Source: Ananas comosus (taxonomy: Eukaryota; Streptophyta; Magnoliopsida; Poales; Bromeliaceae). Taken from it: a DNA stretch of 64,000 bases. The translations under genes were made by a program, and so were the position numbers. Under the pieces are notes generated by a model that was given only the letters and a program-made list of their open reading frames with translations, made no database searches and was not told the DNA's origin. The DNA lies in contig NC_033635.1 of the NCBI RefSeq assembly GCF_001540865.1, positions 11,227,297 through 11,291,296 of the forward strand, written 5' to 3'. Within the stretch, counting starts at the first letter, position 1. The number at the start of each line of letters is the position of its first letter. Positions 55,261 to 64,000 of the stretch are shown in pieces.

Positions 55261-58200
55261 CAGGACCCTCAAGGAGTATGTCAAGGAGTACTCCAAACTG
55301 ATGCTTGCCATCACCAGCATGGCCGAGGAGGATCGGCTGTTCTTCTTCCTCTACGGTCTCCAACCATGGGCTAACAAGGAGCTCGTGGCGAGAGACGTCA
55401 AGGACGTAAGCTCCGCTATTGCCCAGGCGGAGAAGGTGCTGGAGTATGACAAGCCGGACTTCGCTCGTGGCAAACCATCTAAGGCGGGCAAGGCCAAGGG
55501 TGGAGGAGACCGCCGCGAGCAACATGATCAAAAGAGCCAAGAGTGAATGGGCCTTCCGCAGAAGAAGAAGACGATCTCTTACTATGTCTGCGGGGGTGAT
55601 TACTGGGCGAGAGATTGCCCAAAGAAGAAGACCGTCAACACCATCCAAGCCGAGGAGGGCGAGGAACAAGCGGAGACGAAGATGGACGCGCTACGACTCG
55701 TCAGCGCGATCCAGGGGCAGGCGAGCAGCAAACCGCTCAAAAAGGAGCTACTGTTCGTGGATGTGACCCTCAACGGGAGGGCCACTCGTGCGATCGTAGA
55801 CACTGGAGTGACCCACAACTTCATCGCCGAGTCTGAGGCCAAACGGCTCGGCGTCGCACTCGAGAAGGACACGAGCAAGATCAAGGCTATCAACTCGGTG
55901 GCACAGCCTGTCGTGGGAGTAGCCAAAGGAGTGACGATCACAGTTGGACCCTGGTCAGGTACAGTGAACTTCACCGCCGCGACCATCGATGACTTCAAAG
56001 TCATTCTCGGCATCGACTTTCTCGCTTCATCGAAGGCGGTTTCGATGCCGCACCTCGGGGCCTTGAGCATCATGGAGGAGGCAGCCCCGTGCATGGTCTT
56101 GGCGAGCCGCAGCGAGCCAGCGGCAACCCACACCCTCTCCACTCTACAACTGCGGAAGGGGGTGAAACGCGGCGAAATCACTTACCTTGCGGCCATCCGC
56201 GAGGTAAGCGATGAGGACCTCGAGAAGGAGGGCCCTCCAGCGGTGATCGATGCAGTCCTGGGGGAGTTCAAGGACGTCATGCCCCAGGAGTTGCCTAAGA
56301 GACTTCCACCTAGGCGGGAGGTAGACCATGCGATCGAGCTCGAGCCAGGAGCAAAGCCACCAGCAAAGGCACCATACGGCATGGCCCCGCGAGAGCTCGA
56401 GGAGTTGCAGCGTCAACTAAAGGACCTCATCGATGCGGGCTTCATTAGGCCGTCGAAGGCACCCTACGGAGCACCAGTCTTGTTCCAAAGGAAGAGCGAC
56501 GGAAGCCTGCGGCTCTGTATTGACTACAGAGCGCTCAACAAAGTAACGGTAAAGAACAAGTACCCTATTCCCCTTGTTGCTGACTTGTTTGACCAGCTTG
56601 GCGGAGCAAACTTCTTCACCAAATTGGACCTTCGCTCGGGATACTACCAAGTCAGGATTGCGGAGGGCGATGAGGAGAAGACGGTATGTGTGACGAGGTA
56701 TGGAGCCTACGAGTTCCTCGTCATGCCATTCGGTCTGCCGAATGCACTGGCGACCTTCTGCACCATGATGAACAAGCTATTACACCCTTATCTCGATCGC
56801 TTCGTGGTAGTGTACCTCGACGACATCGTCGTGTACAGCAACACTCTGGAGGAGCACGTCGAGCATCTGCGGACGATCTTCCAAGTGCTGCGGGAGAACC
56901 AACTCTATGTCAAGAGGGAGAAGTGCTCCTTTGCGAAAGAGGAGGTGCACTTTCTTTGCCATTGGATTGGTCGAGGACAACTTCACATGAACCAGCAGAA
57001 AGTGCGGGCGATCTGCGAGTGGGAGGCGCCCACGACGGTGTCCGAGATGCGATCTTTTCTCGGACTCGTCAACTACTATCGCCGCTTCATCGCGGGCTAC
57101 TCTGCTCGAGCGGCCCCTTTGACGGATCTGCTAAAGAAGACCCAGTCATGGGACTGGACCCCTCGATGCGTGGAGGCATTCGAGGACTTAAAGCAGGCGG
57201 TGACGGAGGATCCGGTGTTGCTGCTTTTCGACTACAGCCGTCCATTCGAGGTACATACTGAAGCCTCGAACTTTGCCATTGGTGGTGTTCTCGTGCAGGA
57301 CGGACACCCCATCGCCAATGAGAGCCGCAAGCTCAACGACACTAAGCGGCGGTACATGGTGCAAGAGAATGAGATGACCGCCGTAGTGCACTGCCTCAGG
57401 ACTTGGCGACACTATCTCCTTAGAAACAAGTTCGTTGTGCGGAGAACTATGTCGCGACGAGCTACTTCCTCACTCAGAAGAAGCTGTCACCCAAGCAGGC
57501 GAGGTGGCAGGACTTCCTGGCGGAGTTCGACATGGAGCTCATGTACAAACCCGGGAAGGAGAACCAGGTGGCTGACGCACTCAGCCGCAAAGCCGAGTTG
57601 GCAGCGGTGTGCCAGCCCTAAGGCGCGATCAGGGAGCGAATCCGCGAAGGAACTTGCGAGGATCCTGTGGCCCAAGGACTCGTGCGACTCGTCAAGGAAG
57701 GCAAGGCGCAGCGGTTCTGGCTTAGCGATGAGCTGCTCCTCACCAAGGGGCGGCGCGTCTATGTGCCCAGATGGGGCAATCTTCGTCGCGAGCTCATGAA
57801 GGAGTGTCATGACTCTAATTGGGCCGGACATCCAGGACAGAAGCGGACTATGGCACTACTCGAGACCGCCTACTATTGGCCTCGCATGCACGACGACGTG
57901 GAGGCGTACGTGCGGACTTGCCTTATGTGCCAGCAAGACAAGATGGAGCGCCAGAAGCCTCGGGGCCTTCTCGAGCCCCTGCCTACACCGACGCGTCTGT
58001 AGGAGAGTATTTCCATAGACTTCATCTCCGCCTTGCCCAAAGTGGGGACGTTGGGGTCCATCCTCGTGGTGGCGGACCGATTCTCCAAGTACGGGACTTT
58101 CATCGCGGCACCAGCAGATTGCACTGCGGAAGAAGCGGCGCGGCTCTTCGTCAGCAATGTGGTGAAGCTTTGGGGCGTCCTCGAAAGCATTGTGAGTGAC

Positions 58201-59097
58201 CGCGACCCTAGGTTCACGGGCAAGTTCTGAACTGAGGTGTTCCGGATCTTGGGGTCGGAGTTACTCTTCTCCACTAGCTTCGACCGACAGACGGACGGCC
58301 AGACGGAGCGGGTGAACGCCCTACTGGAGAAGTACCTGCGGCACTATGTCAGTGCCAACCAGAAGGACTAGGTGCATCATCTGGACGTGACCCAGTTCTC
58401 CTACAACTTGCGGCGGAGCGAGTCAACCAACCTTAGCCCGTTCGAGCTGGCAACGAGGAGGCAACCACTCACTCCGCATTCTGCTGCTACGGGTGAGCAG
58501 GGCTGCAGCCCAATGGCTCTCCAATTCACTTCTCATTTGCAGGAGAAGGGGGACATTGCGAGAGCTTATCTCGAGAAGGCGACCCGCCGAATGAAAAAGT
58601 AGGCCGATGCACAGCGGCGACCCTTGGAGTTTGACGAGGGAGATCGAGTGTTGATCAAGCTGCAACCACAACAGTTCAAGGCTTTTCGCAAAGTGCACCG
58701 TAGGCTTTTGCGAAGGTACGAAGGGCCTTTCACTGTCGTGAAGAGAGCAGGCAAGGCAGCCTACAAACTGCAACTCCCCGCCAACCTGAAGATTCATCCT
58801 GTCTTTTATGCTAGCTGCCTGCAGCCCTACCATGAAGACGCTGAGGGCCCGAGCCGGGGCGTGTCGCAGTGCGCTCCCGCCACTATGACCACTGCAATCG
58901 ACAAGGAGGTCGAAGCCTTACTGGACACTCGCACCATTCGGCGTCGCGGAGTCCCGAGGAGCGTCGAGTATCTTGTCAAGTGGAAGAATCTCCCGCATGG
59001 CGAGGCAAGCAGGGAGAAGGTCGACACTCTCTGGAAGTATCAGAAGCTGATCGATGACTTCCAACACCAGCGCGCGACGAGGGCGTCTGCGCAATAG
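55261..59097 (+). pseudogene. chromovirus gag-pol polyprotein remnant
   Basis: One reading frame carries the end of gag (AEEDRLFFFLYGLQPWANKE), a degenerate zinc knuckle (one Cys and the His replaced), protease with the DTG active site, and reverse transcriptase with the YLDD catalytic motif and LRLCIDYRALNK. RNase H follows but is partly in the next frame. Then come the integrase HHCC domain (HPGQKRTMALL ... CLMCQQDK), the integrase core, and a chromodomain (SVEYLVKWKN) near the end. Disruptions: in-frame stops at 55544, 57619, 58000, 58228, 58369 and 58600, and a one-base loss near 57441-57450. Gag and pol share one frame, as usual for chromoviruses. The copy cannot encode a full polyprotein. 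Reverse transcriptase itself is unbroken. Confidence 0.92.
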
Positions 59098-59108
59098 GTG
59101 GGGGAGGT

Positions 59109-59631
59109 TGTCACGACATAAAGATTTTCTCCGCAATTTCGCTTTGCAATCACCCAAACTCCAAAGCGGATATCTGACGGAGGTTTTGGCTTGGAATCTT
59201 CTAGAAGCTTCTACGCGGATCTCGAGACTGATGGTGCAGATACCGAAGGGTCAAGAGTCCCTTAGAGTTTCTAGGTAGTCAATAAATGTATGACTTTTCG
59301 AGTTCTATACTTATTTATTAGAACCCTTGGGAGACTGTCTGACCTCCCATTTTGGCTAGTAGTATTGTGCTACTTGGCACCTTTTCATTGGCATTATGGG
59401 CAACGAGTGGCCTATAAATAGTGTGGCCTCCACCACCTCTCATTTCAGAATCTCATATTGTATTCTCAAGTTTAAAGCAATAGAAGAGCTTTCTTCATAT
59501 CTCTCTCTCTTGTACTTAGTTTAAGGCGAGCGAGGTCCTAACTTAGCAAATAGAGAGGCAGGCTTGCTCACTTCGCGAAGGAAGGCGAGCGCCGCACGGA
59601 TTTTGTGAACCAAACCATTAAGTCCGTGACA
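59109..59631 (+). repeat. 3' LTR, complete
   Basis: 523 bp from TGTCACGACATAAAG to AAGTCCGTGACA, so it has TG...CA ends and the short inverted termini TGTCACG/CGTGACA. It contains a TATA-like CTATAAATA at 59412-59420 and is preceded by a purine tract. Confidence 0.9.
59412..59420 (+). promoter_or_regulatory. candidate LTR TATA box
   Basis: CTATAAATA about 300 bases into the LTR, followed by a (CT)n-rich stretch, a usual place for the U3/R boundary promoter. Confidence 0.5.
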
Positions 59632-59766
59632 GGGTGGTAACTACGGTATTTTGGAATAACGGAGATGAGAGATCTATTGAAAAAAAATAAAGATAAATAA
59701 GATATTTTTAATATTTTGAGAGGTATATAAGTAATTATCCTTAAAATGAATATAAACTTTCATCTA

Positions 59767-59797
<31 letters not shown>

Positions 59798-59801
<4 letters not shown>

Positions 59802-60145
59802 ACTTCCAAAACCCCCTTTGTGGTTTCGCACTTTCTCACTTTAGTACCATGTGGTTTAAAGTGTATCAATTTGTCTTCCTGTGATTTTGTTTCTATCTTT
59901 TCGGCAGCTTTTTTCTTAATATTTCGTTAAATTATATACAAAAACCTTCAGATACCCACCTAGATTTATCGAATATTTACTTTAGTACTCTTTAATTTAA
60001 CTTTGTTACTGATTTAAAAAAAATAATAAAAATGATAATAAAAAGAGAAAAACGAAACAATAGGGGGGCAAATTGATACACTTTAAAACACAGGGTACTA
60101 AAGTGAGAAAGTGCGAAATCACATGAGGGTTCTTGAAGTTTTTCC
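59798..60145. mobile_element. MITE family M4 inside a (TA)n tract
   Basis: Inverted ends of about 80 bp: left ...GTTTCGCACTTTCTCACTTT AGTACC..., right the same block inverted, AAAGTGAGAAAGTGCGAAAT. (TA)n lies on both sides (59769-59797 and 60146-60164), as if inserted into one TA microsatellite. Confidence 0.85.

Positions 60146-60195
<50 letters not shown>
60146..60195. repeat. (TA)n(GA)n compound microsatellite
   Basis: Lies between the M4 element and the M3 element copy. Same composition as the tract at 16793-16837. Confidence 0.85.
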
Positions 60196-60198
<3 letters not shown>

Positions 60199-60430
60199 GA
60201 ATTAAAATACTCTCAAAAGCATCAAGAGGGTGGTGCTTTTGAGTTTTTAGCTATTGGATGAAGAGATGTAAGGTTGGGATAATGATAGTAGGTGGTGGTA
60301 GGTAGAATAGTGTTTAATTTAAGAGCTATTAGTAATCAAGGAGTAGATCAAAAGACTAGAAACCTAGAAGCACCAAGGGATTGGTATTTTTAAAAATATT
60401 TAGCTCAATTATATAAATATATAAATGCTA
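60196..60430. mobile_element. MITE family M3, copy B
   Basis: Diverged inverted relative of 41655-41882, sharing TTGGATGAAGAGATGTAAGG, AGTAGATCAAAAG and AGAAGCACCAA. Followed by (CT)n at 60446-60476, so (GA)n and (CT)n lie on opposite sides. Confidence 0.6.
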
Positions 60431-60438
60431 TCCTCTCC

Positions 60439-60476
<38 letters not shown>

Positions 60477-60480
<4 letters not shown>

Positions 60481-61752
60481 CCATGACGTATACGTGCTTA
60501 GACATATTTGAGCAGAGTGTCAATATTCTGATATTTGATAATTCACACGGCATGATTGAGGCCTTGTTTGGGAGTGTTGTTTTTCAAAATAGAGTACTAA
60601 AAAAAAGAATATTTTAATATTTTAAAGCAACTTTTTACCAGATAATATTTGGATGTCTTTCTTACAGTTTTAAAATACATAGATTAAATCCTAAAATTTG
60701 TAATATATGATTTATTTAAGACTAGTTTTTTATCAAAACTGTTTTAGATGTATTTTATGGTTAATTTTTAGATGTATTACATGTAATGTTTATTGTCAAA
60801 ATTGCAAATTAACAATTAAATTACATAGAGTCAAATGAGATGTACTATTTTTTTTTTGAATTTAAATAATCTAAGTGCTGGTTTTCAACTTTTCAGTAAA
60901 GAATTCAATCGCTGTATATCCAAATAATTTAAAAATAAAGTACTTTTAACTGTAATAATAATGTATTAGAAAAAAATGTTCTAGAGTAAAAAAATATACT
61001 ATAAAGGCCCTCCTAATTCTAATTAATTTAAAACTATGTGGCCAGTTAATTCATTAATTAGACTTAATTAGTCTTGATCAGAGTAGATAACAGCTTTTTC
61101 TCTCTTCTTTAAATATTATATATGCAACTAATTTCAAGTTGCGTCTTACGGAAATCCCCACCTACTCTTAACGTTTTCATATATGCAAGCACAGCGCGGA
61201 TCTAGGAACCACGTTGCATCACGCAATGCTACCGTACATCTAAAAAATAGGTATAAATTTTAAATCTTTATCATTAGAGGATTTATATTTTCACTCTTTT
61301 ATCTTTTAATATTAATACTAAAAACTCAAATTGGTCGTCTAAATCTTCGGATGTTGGATCTGAAATTTAGATTCAACTTAATTTTAAGGGTTACAAGAAG
61401 CTAGCATTTCTCTCTCCATTGGATCAGCCGGCCTCTACGTACTATTGGTCAATGTGCGAAATTGTATGAATAAATGAATGATAAAATATCATCACAAAAT
61501 GCCAAACTTTTGCCTCCGTTTTTAAATTTTGTAGGGTGGTAGTTTTGCTCACAAGATTAAACATATGCTGCTAGATTTTTTAGTCATTAATATATATTAT
61601 CCTCTTGTAAGTGGCTAGTAATTATTAATTACTATTAAACGATGTATATAGTTGGTGGGAAAAGAAAGAGTAAAATAAAATAAGCACTCTATCGCTTCTT
61701 TATTCAAAGTTAATAACGACACAAAAAAAGTGCAAGCACATACAGATATATA

Positions 61753-61801
<49 letters not shown>

Positions 61802-62112
61802 TCGTATATTCCTCTAGCTAGCCCGATCGATCCACGGGCAAACGTCCATAATTACTTAACCAAGCAAAGCAACTTATTAAGCAACAAAAGGCCGGAATTT
61901 TAATTAATAAAGGAAACTAATTATATAGAATGCTTAAAATCCTAATATATAGATAGATAGATAGATTATATAGATATTTTTTTTTTTTTTTAAGAAATAG
62001 ATAGCAAGTTATCTGCTTCATTTATTAAGTAAAATGAATTAGGCATACATGATTATTATATAGATAATTAATTTAGGGGCGGTGGTGGTGGAGTGGTTTG
62101 TGGGAGTCCTAA
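60477..62112. other. spacer with truncated SINE, no gene seen
   Basis: Starts with a segment paralogous to 54340-54760 (see the MITE copy C entry). Holds (TA)n at 61742-61800 and, at about 61978-62035, a minus-oriented 5'-truncated SINE tail (T-run, then GATAGCAAGTTATCTGCTTC). The AOS 3' UTR is expected at the right end. Confidence 0.5.
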
Positions 62113-63587
62113 TCAGGAGGTGGCCTTGGTCAGCGAGGTGACGACGACCTTGGCCCCGAGCAGCTCCTGGCCGACTTCGGCCGTGAAGGTGTCGTAGCGG
62201 AGGAAGAAGTCGACGACGAGGAGGCGGCCCACCAGCACCACCAGGTCCTTCCCGGGGCACTGCTTGTTCGACACCGACGGGCTCTCCGTCTCCGGCCCGT
62301 TCGACCACACCACGTACTTGAGCAGCTTCCGGCCCTCCGACCCCACGAAGCGGTCGCCCACGAACTGCGCCGCCGTCTCGCCGAACACCTTCGCGTCCCT
62401 CGTCGCCATCGGCTGGTACCCGAACAGCATCTCCCCTCTCTTCACCGCGTACTTGGCGTCGTAGCCCTCGATCACCAGGTCCTTCTTCGCGTGCCCGTAC
62501 TGAAACTTCACGGGCGGGTCCATGCGCAGCGCCTCGTACACCACCGACAGCGTCAGCTCCATGCTCTGCACCGCCTCCAGCGTCACCTTCCCCCCGGCTT
62601 TCGCCACCGCCCCGCGGATCTCCGTCGCCAGCCGCGCGTGCAGCGTCGGGTCCGCTTTCGCCAGCCAGCTTAGGATCCCCGGGAGCAGCACCTTCATTCC
62701 TGCATGCCGATCGAAATTAAACAACCAAATTAATCATAATCATAATCATAATCAATATTCAAGCAGGCACCCAGTTATAGGTTATTAATTAGGCTAGCTA
62801 AATTAATTATTAATTAAGGACACGCATGCATCGATCCTTCCTGCCCTGCTTGCACAGGCAATTACGTACCGCGCGCTAGCTAGCTCTGCTCGATCGATGT
62901 CATGTGAAATTAATTATAGCTAATTTAATTAATCTTCTCTAAAAAGCTAGCTTTATATATGCAGCGTAATGATCGATATTCTATCTATAATCAGAATAAC
63001 TAATATATATAGCATATATATGAGTACCTCCGTAGCTGTTGAACACGGTGGCGAAGAGCAGGTTGTGGCAGGCCTCGTCCCGGGAGAGCCCCAGCTGCGT
63101 CTCTGCCGTGTCGAGCGCCGATGCTGCCGCGGAGCTGAAGTAGTCGTAGAGCGCCTTGTAGTCGGAGCGGGCGAGAAGCGGGGGGAGGGGGAAGGTGTGG
63201 AGGAAGAGCTCCTCGACGACCATGGGGAGGCCGAGGCTGGTGAGCGGGGCCAGCTGGAAGAGCAGCCACTTGCTGGCCTTAGTGGGCCCGGTGGAGCCGA
63301 GGGCGGTCTTCGAGGGGATCACGCCGAAGTAGGCGTCCCCGAGGAAGTCGAAGGACGTGGCGTCGTTGAGCGCATTGAAGTCGGACTTGCCGGAGGAGGA
63401 TACCTGCGACTCCATCGTCGCGAAGAGGGCCCCGAAGTTGGTGCGGAACGTCGGGATCACCTATTATATTATATTATATAGCAATATATGAGTGCAAGAT
63501 TAAGGATTCTGCTGCGGCACCAGGCCGGCCGGATCGTACGTTGATTTTCTGAGCTTTTAGATCGATCGACGTGTGTATGTACATGTG

Positions 63588-63627
<40 letters not shown>

Positions 63628-64000
63628 NGATTCTGCTGCTGCACCAGGCCGGCCGGATCGTACGTTAATTTTCTGAGAGCTTAATTAAGCTTTTAGATCG
63701 ATCCACGTGCGTATGTACATGTGTATGTATATATATATATATACCTGGTCCTTGCGGGAGGCGAGGAGGGTGAAGAGGAGCTGCTTGATCTTGGTGTGGT
63801 TGGACTCGGAGGGGTCGAGGTAGGAGCAGACGCGGTAGCCGCCGGTGAGGGAGGTGGAGGGCATGTAGGTGCCGGTGAAGACGTCCTTCTTCTCGACCTT
63901 GGAGACGTCGAAGAGGACGGGGAAGGTCTTGGCGTCGAGGAGGGCGATGACGCGGGGGTCGGAGGCCATGGTGGGGCCCGGAGGCACGTTGATCCGCACC
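62113..64000 (-). CDS. AOS: allene oxide synthase (CYP74A), N-terminus outside window
   Basis: Minus-strand exons 64000-63745 (partial), 63460-63028 and 62699-62113, with GT-AG junctions in phases 0 and 1, encode about 425 residues. Recognisable blocks are NVPPGPTMASDPRVIALLDA, DVFTGTYMPSTSLTGGYRV, FNSYGG (I-helix region typical of CYP74, lacking the usual P450 Thr), YEALRMDPPVKFQYGHAKKD (ExxR equivalent), GYQPMATRD and the heme loop SNKQCPGKDLVVLVGR, with Cys as the iron ligand. AOS dehydrates 13-hydroperoxy-linolenate to the allene oxide in plastids, the first committed step to jasmonate. The sequence fits AOS better than hydroperoxide lyase. About 50-100 N-terminal residues, including any transit peptide, lie beyond the edge. 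Many AOS genes are intronless, so two introns are notable. Intron 1 contains a local duplication around an N. Confidence 0.92.
63505..63742. repeat. ~115-bp tandem duplication in AOS intron 1
   Basis: 63505-63627 and 63629-63742 both start GATTCTGCTGC, then GCACCAGGCCGGCCGGATCG, and both end in (TA)n. The single N at 63628 lies exactly between. Confidence 0.9.

Larger units (their letters stand above)
55154..59631 (+). mobile_element. decayed Ty3/gypsy chromovirus with 5' deletion
   Basis: Order: 5' LTR remnant (55154-55260), gag remainder, protease, reverse transcriptase, RNase H, integrase, chromodomain, purine tract GGTGGGGGAGG (59097-59107), 3' LTR (59109-59631). That order defines Ty3/gypsy, and the chromodomain places it in the chromovirus branch. 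The rest of the 5' LTR, primer site and early gag are missing in one deletion at 55260/55261. No target duplication is visible next to the two LTR ends. Confidence 0.93.

Noticed and set aside
1..64000. CRISPR arrays, bacterial operons, riboswitches, tRNA and rRNA genes
   Set aside because: None seen. The genome is plant nuclear, the regularly spaced repeats found are tandem duplications or microsatellites, and the tRNA-like B boxes belong to SINEs.

Overview
This is nuclear DNA of a flowering plant. Genes are split by GT-AG introns, the exons are GC-rich, the spacers are strongly AT-rich, and the spacers are full of TA/GA microsatellites, MITEs, a tRNA-derived SINE family and one Ty3/gypsy chromovirus. 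The sharp GC contrast between exons and spacers suggests a monocot. A pineapple-like commelinid would fit, but the sequence alone does not prove it. Single N bases at 23677, 39441, 50403, 51608 and 63628 mark assembly joins.

Layout. 1-5291 (+): 3' part of a BEL1-like TALE homeodomain gene whose first visible intron looks GC-AG. 6459-9025 (-): type II inositol polyphosphate 5-phosphatase of the At5PTase11 kind, 5' end unresolved and catalytic motifs damaged. 11064-12268 (+): small TMEM220-family membrane protein. 13814-14554 (-): intronless type I MADS-box gene of the AGL62 kind. 14.6-19.4 kb: repeats, including a TTA-flanked PIF/Harbinger-like element holding a nested SINE tail, and a MITE with mirrored microsatellites at its ends. 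19413-26283 (+): six-exon ARIADNE-type RBR ubiquitin ligase, with a SINE and a hAT-like MITE in its large intron. 28490-29197 (-): secreted CAP/PR-1-like protein. 31.3-34.8 kb: an unexplained mosaic of GC-rich islands, CT tracts and AT-rich DNA between GC hairpins. 38304-38819 (-): PADRE (DUF4228) protein. 41-52 kb: dense repeats, including a Pack-MULE-like element and a 1.85-kb foldback. 45362-46836 (-): UPF0114 membrane protein. 55154-59631 (+): a decayed chromovirus with an almost deleted 5' LTR and an intact 3' LTR. 62113-64000 (-): allene oxide synthase (CYP74A), the committed step of jasmonate synthesis, running off the right edge.

The genes are ordinary, unlinked plant genes (development, phosphoinositide signalling, ubiquitination, defence, jasmonate) and do not form a cluster. 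The less ordinary material is in the repeats: microsatellite-bounded MITEs, the large foldback, a MITE with its related empty site inside the window, and the GC-island mosaic. Coordinates of spliced genes are gene spans; exons are given in each entry.
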